Source: a virus. Taken from it: 21,117 bases of DNA. A model generated the notes under the pieces. That model saw nothing but the letters and a program-made list of their open reading frames with translations, had not been told where the DNA came from and did not search any database. The translations under genes and the position numbers were made by a program. Each line of letters opens with the position of its first letter. Position 1 is the stretch's first letter. Shown one piece after another: positions 1 through 7,622 of this stretch. The stretch is from positions 1 through 21,117 of IMG/VR virus record IMGVR_UViG_3300032291_000244, one strand, 5' to 3'.

Positions 1-2
1 AA

Positions 3-389
3 GGTCTGCAACGCTACACGCAAGACTATGCGGGCAATGCTTATCAGCAAGCCTTTAACAACTTCAATGCACAACGCCAAAACATTTACGGCAATTTGTC
101 AGACATGGCAAAGATTGGTAGCAGTTCAGCGGGTCAATTGGCTAACCTTGGTGCAAACTACGGTTCTAACCTTGGTTCGTTGGCATCCAACTACGGTGGC
201 AATTTGACGCAAGGTTACGGTCAAGGTATTGGCGCTGCAAATGCTTACGGTTTGAACACAGCCAACCTTGCAACGGGTATTGGATCGGCTTTGGCAAGTA
301 ACGCTACTCAATCAGGCGCAAACAATGCCGCCCTTTTGAGCAACCTTGGCAATACCGCATTACTTGGCTCTATGCTTAAAGCGACTTAA
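3..389 (+). CDS. DNA-ejection (gp7-like) virion protein, 5' truncated
   Basis: The frame is open from the left edge to a TAA at 387-389, giving 128 residues; the true start lies outside the window, and the internal TTG at 96 is not needed. The protein is rich in Gly, Asn, Ala and Ser, with loose repeats around GANYGSNLG, LASNYGG and GYGQGIG, and ends in a small hydrophobic segment (ALLGSML). Low-complexity Gly/Ala/Asn-rich tails like this are typical of the smallest of the three ejection proteins of P22-like podoviruses, which leave the virion with the DNA. The two large genes just downstream fit the other two members of that set. The role is inferred from composition and position; a tail or head-fibre protein is the main alternative. 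Confidence 0.5.
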   Translation, partial: GLQRYTQDYAGNAYQQAFNNFNAQRQNIYGNLSDMAKIGSSSAGQLANLGANYGSNLGSLASNYGGNLTQGYGQGIGAANAYGLNTANLATGIGSALASNATQSGANNAALLSNLGNTALLGSMLKAT

Positions 390-398
390 GGACAAATC

Positions 399-2006
399 AT
401 GGCTGACTTTTCAATGAACGTAAATTACGCCAAGCCCCAGACCACAAGTCTTGGGGAAATGGTCAACCTAGCGGGTGGAATTCAGAACTTCCAACAAGCG
501 CAACAACTTAATCCTTTAGAACTTGAAAAAAAGCAGATTGAAAATCAAGTGTTGCGTCAAAAAAATGATGAGCGTTTGAAATTACAAGAGTTCACAAGCA
601 ATCCAAACAATTGGCAGACCAATGGTCGCATTGACATGGAAAAGATCAATTCGGTCATTCCAAAGATTGCCCCATTGACAGGCGCTGATGTGATCAGTTC
701 ATTGAGTGGATTACATACAAGCCAAACAAACGCTGACAAAGCCAAACAAGAACTGACCCAATCTGAGCGTCAATTGATTGGTAATGTTGACCATTCATTA
801 GGTTTGATGGGCGTGAGTGACCCCAAGCAAGTGATGAGAGCCTATGAAGGGTTGATTGCTAACAATCCTGACAACGCTGCATTGCATCGCATGGTCAAGG
901 CAAGAATGGATATTTTGAGCAAAGCGCAAGCTGGCCCAAACATCACAAAAGACTTGCTTTCTGAATCAGCTTCTTTGTTGTCTATCCCACAACAACGTGC
1001 AGAGTTTGCGCCTAAAGTCAGTTTGACTTCTACGGGTAGCGAGTTGAAAGAAACTCTGACAACTCCCATGAGTCCATCAGGCCAAGCGCCTAACATTCGC
1101 ATGACGGGTGCGGCAGAGCCTTTGACAATTGCGCCAGGCTCTCAGTATGTCCCAACTGGTCGAGTTGATCAAAACAACAACCCAACGGCTTATCAATATG
1201 ATAAATCTGGCAATTTGTTGGGTGAAGTGACAATTCCCGCAGGGGTGCAAGGCGCACAAATAGCGCCACAGCAACGCCAAATGCCACAACAGGGTGGTGG
1301 TACACCACAACCTCAAGTGAACGCACCACAAGCCCCTGTAATGTCTGCCAATGCACCCGCAAGGATGCGAGCAGGCGAGAACGCAGACACATTGCGTGAT
1401 GCTCAAGCTATTCGCACAAGGGCAAATGCTTCTGCCGCCAATGTGCCTAATCAACAATTCAACAGCAACCAAATTATTAAAATTGCTGATGATGTGATTT
1501 CAGGTAAAGGTGCGGGCGCTATTGCCAATTTGACGGGTGGTTACGCTGCGTTGCCTTTTGGCGGTGACAATGCAACCAACTTGCAACAGCTTGGTCATTA
1601 CATGGCGCTTCAAACAGCAGAATTGGCAAAATCTTCTGGTTTAAGTGGAACAGATGCGGCTAATCAGATTGCGGGTCAGATTGCGGGAACAACTGAATGG
1701 ACAGCGCCCGCCATCAAACAAACCGCCCGTGTCAATCGTGCTTTGTCAACTGCAACAAGTTTGTTTAACCAAGGTGTTGAAAACGAATTTAATAAAACTA
1801 AAGACCCTTTTGCGGCTAGAGATTTCCAAAATAAATGGAGTCAAATTGCTGACGTAAACGCCATTCGTCTTTATGATGCAATGAAAAACAACGACAAAGA
1901 TGGCATGAAAGAAGTTGTCAATGCCGTTGGTGGCCCTGATTCTATTGGCTACAAAAATCTGCTGAATAAAATCAAGTTTATGAGTACGCTTGTCAAGGGG
2001 CAATAA
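399..2006 (+). CDS. putative ejection/internal virion protein, 535 aa
   Basis: The ATG at 399 is preceded by AAGGA with good spacing and follows the previous stop by 9 bases. The protein is soluble and mainly helical by composition. Residues about 30-75 are charged and Gln/Glu-rich; a Pro/Gln-rich linker follows at about 285-320 (QQRQMPQQGGGTPQPQ), and then an Ala-rich C-terminal domain. No enzymatic motif such as a transglycosylase Glu is apparent. Size, low-complexity linker and position between two other putative ejection genes suggest one of the P22 gp20/gp16-type proteins that form the trans-envelope conduit during infection. Its stop overlaps the next start as TAATG, implying translational coupling. 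Specific gp20 versus gp16 identity cannot be assigned. Confidence 0.55.
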   Translation: MADFSMNVNYAKPQTTSLGEMVNLAGGIQNFQQAQQLNPLELEKKQIENQVLRQKNDERLKLQEFTSNPNNWQTNGRIDMEKINSVIPKIAPLTGADVISSLSGLHTSQTNADKAKQELTQSERQLIGNVDHSLGLMGVSDPKQVMRAYEGLIANNPDNAALHRMVKARMDILSKAQAGPNITKDLLSESASLLSIPQQRAEFAPKVSLTSTGSELKETLTTPMSPSGQAPNIRMTGAAEPLTIAPGSQYVPTGRVDQNNNPTAYQYDKSGNLLGEVTIPAGVQGAQIAPQQRQMPQQGGGTPQPQVNAPQAPVMSANAPARMRAGENADTLRDAQAIRTRANASAANVPNQQFNSNQIIKIADDVISGKGAGAIANLTGGYAALPFGGDNATNLQQLGHYMALQTAELAKSSGLSGTDAANQIAGQIAGTTEWTAPAIKQTARVNRALSTATSLFNQGVENEFNKTKDPFAARDFQNKWSQIADVNAIRLYDAMKNNDKDGMKEVVNAVGGPDSIGYKNLLNKIKFMSTLVKGQ

Positions 2007-4228
2007 TGGCTGTTGTTGATGATTTTGATATAGATTCGATCAATAACGCAGTTAGTTCTGCTTTTGGTCGCAAATCAGCGCCCCCCGTAAAGACTCCATC
2101 CTCCCGTGAACAAGAGTCTTTAAGGATATTGCAAGCTGAATATGAAAAAGAAAGCAAACTTGCCGCGGCTGGTAATCCAACTTCTGCCCGTAATTTAGAG
2201 GCGCTTCAACGAGAAATGAAGCGCATGGGTGGCGCACCCACTACTGCACCCACTACTGCACAGACGCAAAGTGATGACTTTAGTGTGGATGCAATTGGTT
2301 CTGCTGTTCAAGATGCTTTTAAAACAGCGAAAACTGATAAGCCAGTAGCAAAGAACAAAACCGATCAAGCAATTATCAATTTGCAAAGATCGCGTGAAAT
2401 GTATGGCCAAATGGGGCGTGACTTGGGCGCTAGTGCGGCATCATTGGCTGACACTACCATTGGCGGTATTTTGCCTATGGCTGGTCAAGTGGTTCAAGCC
2501 GCATCCCGCCCGTTTACTACGCCAGAAAAAGCACAGCAATATGGTCAAGCTGTTTCAGGCGCATTAGAAAAACCATTTGGTAAGACATTTGGGGTTACGC
2601 AAAGCCCTGCTTATCAGGGTGAGGCTTCACAAAGATTGATGAACTTTATTGGTGAAAACGTCAATAAAGGTGCTGAGTGGATTGCCCAAAAAACAGGCTT
2701 GCCACTTCCTGATGTGCAAAACATGATGGGAACGCTAACTGTTGCCACACCAGCGGTATTGGCTAAACCTTTGGCTACCGTAGCTAAACCTTTGGTTAAA
2801 GGTGCTGAAACCGTTAGTCAATGGGGCAATGAAATTCGCGCTGGCGCACCTAGTCAGCTTGAACAACAGTTTCAAGCCAAAGGCGGTAAACAAAGCGCTG
2901 GCGCGGCCGCTACTCAAGCCAAAACGCAGATTGATGCCGCAATTGCACAAGCAAAGCCAGAGTTAGCCGCTGATTTGAAATTGCTAAACCCTGCTGAAAC
3001 AAACATAGAAGCACTTAATCGTGTGGTTGACGCAGATTCTCTGGATGTGCCAGTACGTTTGACCCGTGGTCAGGCTTCACAAAACCCAACACTTATTTCC
3101 CGTGAGCGAAATGAAAGAGGGTTTAAAGAGCAATTTGTTGATCGTTTTAATGAACAAAACAAAGCGCTAAAAGAGAACGTGACGTTGGTTAAAGAACGTG
3201 CCGCGCCTGATGTGTTTGCGCCTGATTATGTATCTAATGCTCAAGGCGCAATTGAGCAAGTTCGCGCAAAGATTGACGCATTCAAAGCTGAAAAACAACA
3301 AGCGTATAAAGACCTTGCAGACTTTGGCGCGGGTAAATTAGAAGTTGACAGCAAGACATTTGCACAAAACGCAATGAATGCGTTGACCAAAAATGAGGAC
3401 ATTGATTTCTTGCCGCCTACGATCAAAACTAAAGTTGATCAATACATTGCTGGCAAGCCAATGAACTTTGATCAGTTCCAAAATTTAGCAACACAAATTG
3501 CCCGTGAAACAAGAAAAGCACAAAAAGCTGATGATGGCAACGCGGTTCATGCTTTAGGTTTGGTTCGCAATGAATTAGAAAATTTACCGCTTATTGGTGA
3601 GACAGCAGAAGCTAAAGTGTTTGCTGACAAAGCCCGTGGCTTGGCTAAACGTGAGTTTGACTTGATTGATAAGACCAGACCAACTTACAACTCTGTTTAT
3701 GCAATGGTTGAAAATGGCGGTGCTGATACTAAAAACTTTATTCAAAATAATGTGTTTAGTTCTAAGAATCAAGACTTTGCCAAGATGATTGATTTAGTTG
3801 GTGACAACCCACAAGCCATTCAAAACTTGAGGGCTGGCACTTTAGACTATATTTTAAAAAATTCTACTGATGCAAGTGGAAATTTTGCCACTGGTAAATT
3901 TGCAAAAAGTATTGCTGATTTAGATGTAAACAAAAAGCTAGATGCTTTGTTTGGCGCTGAGGAGGCTGGTCGTTTACGCAAGATTGCTAACGCTGGTACA
4001 TTGATTGAAGCTAGACCTAAAGGCTCTTTTGTCAATGAATCAAACACAACGGTTTCTGCTGGTCAAATGGCTAAAAATTATCTTACTGGCGTGTTAGAGG
4101 AAATACCCGTTGTGGGATCGGTCGTTAAGCCAGCCACAAATCTTTATATGCAAAACAAAATGAAAAAAGAGATGAAAGAGTCTCTGCGCCCTGCCGCTGG
4201 CACTAAACTTTCAGACATAGGAAAATAA
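2006..4228 (+). CDS. large putative DNA-ejection protein, 740 aa
   Basis: It starts at the ATG overlapping the upstream TAA. The N-terminus carries two similar DDF-x-(I/V)-D-(S/A)-I motifs (residues about 5-11 and 90-97) separated by a Pro/Thr linker encoded by a 12-bp tandem repeat (CCCACTACTGCA). Amphipathic or hydrophobic stretches occur around 140-165, 240-265 (with duplicated AKPL segments) and near the C-terminus (IPVVGSVVKP). The middle has a conserved-looking block, LTRGQASQNP, followed by RFNEQNKAL, which I recall from large podovirus ejection or internal virion proteins. Long helical, Ala/Lys-rich content with membrane-seeking segments suits a protein injected into the envelope. It is the third and largest of the ejection-type set here. 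Confidence 0.6.
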   Translation: MAVVDDFDIDSINNAVSSAFGRKSAPPVKTPSSREQESLRILQAEYEKESKLAAAGNPTSARNLEALQREMKRMGGAPTTAPTTAQTQSDDFSVDAIGSAVQDAFKTAKTDKPVAKNKTDQAIINLQRSREMYGQMGRDLGASAASLADTTIGGILPMAGQVVQAASRPFTTPEKAQQYGQAVSGALEKPFGKTFGVTQSPAYQGEASQRLMNFIGENVNKGAEWIAQKTGLPLPDVQNMMGTLTVATPAVLAKPLATVAKPLVKGAETVSQWGNEIRAGAPSQLEQQFQAKGGKQSAGAAATQAKTQIDAAIAQAKPELAADLKLLNPAETNIEALNRVVDADSLDVPVRLTRGQASQNPTLISRERNERGFKEQFVDRFNEQNKALKENVTLVKERAAPDVFAPDYVSNAQGAIEQVRAKIDAFKAEKQQAYKDLADFGAGKLEVDSKTFAQNAMNALTKNEDIDFLPPTIKTKVDQYIAGKPMNFDQFQNLATQIARETRKAQKADDGNAVHALGLVRNELENLPLIGETAEAKVFADKARGLAKREFDLIDKTRPTYNSVYAMVENGGADTKNFIQNNVFSSKNQDFAKMIDLVGDNPQAIQNLRAGTLDYILKNSTDASGNFATGKFAKSIADLDVNKKLDALFGAEEAGRLRKIANAGTLIEARPKGSFVNESNTTVSAGQMAKNYLTGVLEEIPVVGSVVKPATNLYMQNKMKKEMKESLRPAAGTKLSDIGK

Positions 4229-4229
4229 A

Positions 4230-4772
4230 ATGGCAGTCAATCTTTCCCCCATTGGTAATGGTTTCCAATTCTTTACCAACACAGGCATTCCCCTTAACGG
4301 TGGGTATATTTACACCTACCAAGCTGGCTCAAGCACTCCTTTAGCCACTTACACAACTGCAACGGGTAATATTGCTAACAGCAATCCTATTCAATTAGGA
4401 ACAAGTGGCCGCCCCCCGCAAGAAATTTGGTTGACTGAGGGGTACTCATATAAGTTTATTTTGACTGATTCTGCCAATGTGCAGATTGCCACTTACGACA
4501 ACCTTTATGGCATCTTGGGAACAGCCGCGGCAGTTAACCCAATTCCCGCTGGCGGCATCATTATGTGGTCAGGCTCAATTGGCGCTATTCCTGTTGGCTA
4601 TTACCTTTGCAATGGCTCTAACGGCACACCCGATTTGAGAGACAGATTTGTAGTGGGTGCTGGTAGCACTTACGCTGTTGGCAACACAGGCGGTTTTACT
4701 TCTGCTGTGACGGGTTCAGGCGGCACAAACTTGCCGCTTTACTATGCGCTTGCATTTATCCAGAAAGCCTAA
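4230..4772 (+). CDS. tail-collar fibre-like protein with P22-tailspike-like N-terminal head-binding region
   Basis: An AGGA element precedes the ATG and the gap to the previous stop is one base. Residues about 6-90 (GNGFQFFTNTGIPLNGGYIY, then YQAG, TPLATY, NPIQLGTSGRPP, GYSYKFILTD) have the layout of the P22 tailspike head-binding domain, a short beta domain that docks receptor-binding proteins on podovirus tails. Residues about 107-145 form a phage tail-collar domain (AGGIIMWSG, PVGYYLCNG, TPDLRDRFVVGAG). The protein then ends in a short Gly-rich tail. At 180 residues it lacks the beta-helix or endosialidase body of a tailspike. It may be an adaptor or short fibre that carries or mimics a receptor-binding protein encoded elsewhere. 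Confidence 0.75.
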   Translation: MAVNLSPIGNGFQFFTNTGIPLNGGYIYTYQAGSSTPLATYTTATGNIANSNPIQLGTSGRPPQEIWLTEGYSYKFILTDSANVQIATYDNLYGILGTAAAVNPIPAGGIIMWSGSIGAIPVGYYLCNGSNGTPDLRDRFVVGAGSTYAVGNTGGFTSAVTGSGGTNLPLYYALAFIQKA

Positions 4773-4773
4773 A

Positions 4774-4977
4774 ATGTCTGATATTGATTTGGTCAAATAT
4801 GGGGTGCTTTGGCAAAAAGTTGAATCTATGGAAGCCAAGATTGACAAGATGGAAGCCCAACTTGAAACGCTGATTGAATTGGCCAACAAGGGGCGTGGTG
4901 GCTTTTGGATGGGTATGGTTTTTGTGTCAGGCATTTCTACATTCTTTGGTTACATTACACATTATTGGTCAAAGTAA
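4774..4977 (+). CDS. small coiled-coil protein with C-terminal membrane segment (holin-like)
   Basis: I chose the ATG at 4774, one base after the collar gene's stop; an in-frame ATG at 4744 would overlap that gene by 29 bases. The 67-residue protein has a heptad-rich coiled coil (about residues 13-40, VESMEAKIDKMEAQLETLIEL) followed by one hydrophobic span (about 44-64) and a short basic tail. A coiled coil plus one C-terminal membrane helix is the layout of XhlA-type haemolysin/holin accessory proteins. Its place as first gene of the lysis cassette supports a role in membrane disruption. The exact family is not certain. Confidence 0.65.
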   Translation: MSDIDLVKYGVLWQKVESMEAKIDKMEAQLETLIELANKGRGGFWMGMVFVSGISTFFGYITHYWSK

Positions 4978-4981
4978 ATGA

Positions 4982-5269
4982 ATGCGCTGGCTCATTCTGT
5001 TATTACTGTTTGGGCTAGTAGGTGCGGTAGCCAAGAATGGCTGTCACGTTAGGGAATTCTATGGAATTGGTTACACCGTCCATGACCCCACAGAACGTCA
5101 TAAGGAAATGCTTGCATGGCTAATCCACAACGCAGAACATTGCAAGTCAAAAGATTATGTGGTGCTGTGGAACAATTTGCCTGATTGGGCTGGAACAGCG
5201 GACACAGTAATACTTAGATCAAAGATAATTTACGGGTACAAGGATGCGCTTGATCGGGAAAAAAAGTGA
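4982..5269 (+). CDS. secreted or membrane-anchored hypothetical protein, 95 aa
   Basis: The first 16-18 residues (MRWLILLLLFGLVGAVA) are a signal peptide or signal anchor; a Cys follows at 21, but the preceding K-N-G is not a good lipobox. The mature part is polar, with two Cys (21, 54) that could form a disulfide in the periplasm, and an aromatic C-terminal half. There is no catalytic motif I recognise. It sits inside the lysis cassette and its stop overlaps the next start (GTGA). A periplasmic lysis accessory role is an inference from location only. A competing ATG at 4978 in another frame yields a 24-codon dead end. Confidence 0.6.
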   Translation: MRWLILLLLFGLVGAVAKNGCHVREFYGIGYTVHDPTERHKEMLAWLIHNAEHCKSKDYVVLWNNLPDWAGTADTVILRSKIIYGYKDALDREKK

Positions 5270-5505
5270 AAGTCAGTTACGACAAATGGTATCCAATAGT
5301 TCAGCCAAACGCGGCAATGCAATCAGAAGTGTTTGCCAAGCGTGTGGAAAGGTTAGATGCTGAACGGGCGGTGCAAGTTCAGATAGATCAGCAAGTAAAA
5401 AAGTTTCATCAATATGAGTATGAAATTTACGAATACAGAATGCGACAGATCACGATAAACATTGATATTACCAATCTGAAACGACAAATTGATGCCCTCG
5501 TATGA
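5266..5505 (+). CDS. hypothetical coiled-coil protein, 79 aa
   Basis: A GTG start at 5266 overlaps the upstream TGA by four bases (GTGA), the usual coupling pattern of this cassette. The protein is highly charged and Gln/Tyr-rich, predicted to be one long helix from about residue 17 to 75 (ERLDAERAVQVQIDQQVKKF onward), with no membrane segment. I do not recognise a family. A soluble coiled coil between two lysis proteins could be a holin regulator or a cytoplasmic partner of the next protein, but nothing in the sequence proves it. It overlaps the next ATG by four bases. Confidence 0.6.
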   Translation: MKVSYDKWYPIVQPNAAMQSEVFAKRVERLDAERAVQVQIDQQVKKFHQYEYEIYEYRMRQITINIDITNLKRQIDALV

Positions 5506-5771
5506 CCAAGAAACCAGCACCCAAAACGACACCAGACACCAGAGACAAGCTGACGCTGTACGTCACTCTAATGGTAAGCACAACCTTGTGCATCTCTGTA
5601 TTGGCCATGGTGGTCAGCTTTATGTTGGGTCTGTGGGCCAAGGAAGTGGACAACGCAGAAATTTTCAAAATGATTTCACCCGCTTTTTCTACTCTTATAG
5701 GCGGCATGATTGGATTCCTGTCTGGTATCAAACTCATGCAAAACGATGATAAAAAGGACACTAAATGCTGA
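5502..5771 (+). CDS. putative holin, two membrane helices
   Basis: The ATG at 5502 overlaps the previous stop (ATGA). The 89-residue protein has a basic, Pro/Thr-rich cytoplasmic N-terminus (residues 1-17), a first hydrophobic span (about 18-46), a short charged loop (WAKEVDNAEIF), a second Gly-rich hydrophobic span (about 58-79) and a charged Asp/Lys C-terminus. Two helices, charged ends and small size are the pattern of class II holins, which form the membrane lesion that releases endolysin. The endolysin two genes downstream has no export signal of its own, so a holin is expected. Assignment rests on topology, not on a family motif. Confidence 0.65.
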   Translation: MTKKPAPKTTPDTRDKLTLYVTLMVSTTLCISVLAMVVSFMLGLWAKEVDNAEIFKMISPAFSTLIGGMIGFLSGIKLMQNDDKKDTKC

Positions 5772-6280
5772 CACTACTTTCAACCCTGATTTCATTTTTA
5801 ATGGGCGGCTTGCCTAAGATTTTGGATTTCTTTCAAGATCGTGCCGACAAGTTACATGAACTGGCTTTGGCTAGAATGCAGATTGAGCGTGAACTAGAAC
5901 TGCGTAAAGCGGGGTTTGAAGCACAAGAGCGCATAGAAAATATTAGGTCAGAGCAATTGGCTACTGAAAGCGCGGCCAATACTCAACAAATTTTGATTGG
6001 CGCACAACAAGCTGAAATGTCAGCCATCTATGCCCATGACACAAGCCTGAATGAAGGCACATCACTCTGGATGAGGAATTTAAGGGCTTCAGTTCGCCCT
6101 GTCATTACTTACGGCTTTTTCTTTTTGTTGCTGTTTGTAGATATTGGTTTGTTTGCGTATGGCTGGCATCAAGGTGCTACGTTTGTAGAACTGGCTGAAA
6201 TGCTGTGGGACTCTGACACCCAAGCCCTGTTTGCTTCTATCATTGCTTTCCACTTTGGCGGCAGAGCCTTTGGCAAATGA
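5765..6280 (+). CDS. three-helix membrane protein, resembling GTA-type 3TM holin
   Basis: It starts 7 bases before the end of the upstream holin gene. The layout is an N-terminal hydrophobic segment (about 2-20), a long charged helix/coiled coil (about 24-85), then two membrane spans (about 113-133 and 152-166) linked by an acidic loop. The RPVITYGFFF sequence before the second span and the FGGRAFGK ending match my recollection of the 'holin of 3TMs' proteins of gene-transfer agents and many phages (R-P-W/V-I-T-Y then G-R). It may be the main holin or an antiholin paired with the two-helix protein upstream. The stop overlaps the endolysin ATG. Confidence 0.65.
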   Translation: MLTLLSTLISFLMGGLPKILDFFQDRADKLHELALARMQIERELELRKAGFEAQERIENIRSEQLATESAANTQQILIGAQQAEMSAIYAHDTSLNEGTSLWMRNLRASVRPVITYGFFFLLLFVDIGLFAYGWHQGATFVELAEMLWDSDTQALFASIIAFHFGGRAFGK

Positions 6281-6753
6281 ACATTTCTGAAAAATGTTTG
6301 CACATGATTCGCCATCACGAAGGTGTGCGTCAAAACCCGTATAAATGCCCGGCAAAGCTGTGGACGGTGGGCGTGGGCCATGTCATGTTTCCAGAGCAAG
6401 GCAAGCTAAAGATTGACCAGCGTGATGCGTTTACACCCCCGCCAGAAGCCATGCGTAAACATAGCATGGAGGAAGTCAATGAAATTCTTAGGGCTGATCT
6501 TGCTAGGTTTGAGAAAGGAGTGGCTACTTATTGCCCTGTTTCTCTTACTCAAGGCCAGTTTGATGCACTTGTTTCATTTTCATTCAATGTTGGCTTAGGC
6601 ACATTACAGCGGTCAACCCTGCGTCAAAAGGTGTTGCGTGGCGACATGGAAGGCGCTTCTGAGGAACTTCTAAAGTATTGCATGGCGGGTGGCAAAGTTC
6701 TCAAAGGTCTGCAAAAACGCAGACTTGACGAAAGAGCGCTATTTCTTAGCTGA
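6277..6753 (+). CDS. endolysin, GH24 lysozyme (T4/P22 type)
   Basis: This 158-residue protein hydrolyses the MurNAc-GlcNAc bond of peptidoglycan. The catalytic signature E-x8-(D/C)-x5-T is visible as E15 in RHHEG, C24 and T30 in LWTVGVGH, with Cys in the position that is Asp in T4 lysozyme; this E-C-T variant is known in other phage GH24 enzymes. The C-terminal half has the usual QFDALVSFSFNVG block (about 93-105) and the ending LKGLQKRRLDERALFL. The length is normal for a single-domain GH24 enzyme. There is no signal or SAR sequence at the N-terminus, so release should depend on the upstream holin. ATGA overlap with the upstream gene; the 3' end overlaps a convergent gene by 15 bases. Confidence 0.93.
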   Translation: MNISEKCLHMIRHHEGVRQNPYKCPAKLWTVGVGHVMFPEQGKLKIDQRDAFTPPPEAMRKHSMEEVNEILRADLARFEKGVATYCPVSLTQGQFDALVSFSFNVGLGTLQRSTLRQKVLRGDMEGASEELLKYCMAGGKVLKGLQKRRLDERALFLS

Positions 6754-6945
6754 CTTGATAAACACAGAAAAACTGTGAATTGTGTCTTTGCCAAAAGAAA
6801 GCGCTTCTAAGCGTTTTACGTAATCGTCAAGGGCATCGTTCCAGCCAGCGTCATAAGCCGCGCAAACAGCGTCTATAGAGGCTTCCTGAGCGCCCGTCAT
6901 GCGTAACAAGGCAATTAAATCATCTTTGGTCACTTTGAGACTCAA
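6739..6945 (-). CDS. hypothetical protein at end of leftward operon, 68 aa
   Basis: This is the last gene of the leftward operon; its stop (TAG) lies 15 bases inside the convergent endolysin gene. There is no ATG at the natural start; candidates are TTG at 6945 or GTG at 6933, both overlapping the 58-aa gene upstream by 14-26 bases and neither with a strong Shine-Dalgarno. The predicted protein is helical and Ala/Asp-rich (GAQEASIDAVCAAYDAGWND), with a basic C-terminus. I do not recognise a family. A small CACAG/CTGTG hairpin (6763-6777) lies in its 3' end. Confidence 0.5.
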   Translation of the reverse strand: MSLKVTKDDLIALLRMTGAQEASIDAVCAAYDAGWNDALDDYVKRLEALSFGKDTIHSFSVFIKSAKK

Positions 6946-7096
6946 CTTGTTTAGCTTCTAACGGTGCGCCAAGCATTTCAAGAAAGCAAAGTTGACACCA
7001 ATGACCCTCATGCCCCTCAATGTCACTTGAAATAACATGAGCGTGTTCGCCATGCTTGGGGCAGTTAATTACCCATTGTGAAATTGAATTTTCCAT
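6920..7096 (-). CDS. zinc-finger-like microprotein, 58 aa
   Basis: An ATG at 7096 is preceded by AAAGGGAAAAC, a strong ribosome site like those of neighbouring genes. The protein has a C-x2-H pair (C12, H15 in NCPKHGEH) and a C-x2-C pair (C34, C37 in WCQLC), separated by a His/Glu/Gly-rich stretch (HVISSDIEGHEGHW), which suggests a small zinc-binding fold. The C-terminal 15 residues are polar and probably disordered. No family is recognised; small zinc-ribbon proteins in early phage operons often bind host proteins or nucleic acid. It overlaps the following gene in another frame by about 26 bases. Confidence 0.6.
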   Translation of the reverse strand: MENSISQWVINCPKHGEHAHVISSDIEGHEGHWCQLCFLEMLGAPLEAKQVESQSDQR

Positions 7097-7105
7097 GTTT
7101 TCCCT

Positions 7106-7297
7106 TTAGTTGACTTTAATTTGTTGTCTTTGATGCTTGCCTATTTTCCTAGAAAGCCAGCAAGATTGGCAAATCCATTTGTGTCCCATGTCAACACCGC
7201 CCTCTGGAGGCTTGATTTCATCACAATTATTACAAGATCGTAATTTGTGAACTGGCTGGTTGCTGTTAAGACTCAATGGTGTCATTTTAAGTTTCAT
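7106..7297 (-). CDS. zinc-ribbon microprotein, 63 aa
   Basis: The ATG at 7297 overlaps the stop of the upstream gene as ATGA, so it is probably translationally coupled; MTPLSL (residue 5) is an alternative start. Two C-x2-C knuckles (C22/C25 in SCNNC and C43/C46 in ICQSC) separated by 17 residues make a zinc ribbon, and the tail is basic (SRKIGKHQRQQIKVN), which would suit nucleic-acid contact. It is one of two adjacent zinc-binding microproteins at the distal end of the leftward operon. No specific family is recognised. Confidence 0.65.
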   Translation of the reverse strand: MKLKMTPLSLNSNQPVHKLRSCNNCDEIKPPEGGVDMGHKWICQSCWLSRKIGKHQRQQIKVN

Positions 7298-7617
7298 TGT
7301 TGAATTATTTTCATTACACGCTGTGAACGTCCTGATCTGGCTTTGCGCTTTTCGCCCGTGTCCGCAATAAATCCTTTGCGTATCAATGGGGCAAATCTAG
7401 GCGAAATGGTCTGAACACCGTGGTGTGGAAAGTGCGCCATTACTTCATCGGAAGTGCATCCATTTGGATATTTTGCAACCACTTCATAAACCATTTGCTC
7501 TAGCCGTGTAGAGTCAATTGATTCAGCCGCTTCCATGCTGGTGATTGGGTCTGATGCTCTGGCCATAAACTTTGGCTCTGAGCCAAAGATGGATTCAAAA
7601 ACTTTACTGAATGTCAT
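7294..7617 (-). CDS. winged-helix DNA-binding-like phage protein, 107 aa
   Basis: The start at 7617 has AAGGGGAAAAC upstream. The motif ARASDPITSMEAAESI (about residues 19-34) followed by a helical segment, NGCTSDEVMAHF, ISPRFAPLIRKGFI and a Gly/Arg-rich wing (GEKRKARSGRSQ) is a pattern I know from small phage proteins of the lambda-like early or nin regions and is consistent with a winged helix-turn-helix. It likely binds DNA, possibly as a regulator, but no target is evident. An 80-base leader that can form a large stem-loop and an alternative pairing over the ribosome site separates it from the gene upstream. Confidence 0.65.
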   Translation of the reverse strand: MTFSKVFESIFGSEPKFMARASDPITSMEAAESIDSTRLEQMVYEVVAKYPNGCTSDEVMAHFPHHGVQTISPRFAPLIRKGFIADTGEKRKARSGRSQRVMKIIQQ

Positions 7618-7622
7618 GTTTT

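Noticed and set aside
2762-2795. Duplicate 13-base sequence GCTAAACCTTTGG 21 bases apart
   Set aside because: In phase with codons and encoding a repeated AKPL peptide, so explained by the protein.
5489-5749. Alternative reading frame overlapping the two-helix holin gene
   Set aside because: Composition is unlike a protein in this cassette and it has no ribosome site; the holin frame has clear membrane helices and coupled start.
6763-6777. CACAG-AAAAA-CTGTG hairpin at the junction of the endolysin and leftward operon, a possible bidirectional terminator
   Set aside because: Only five base pairs and no T run on either side; listed within the gene description rather than as a terminator.
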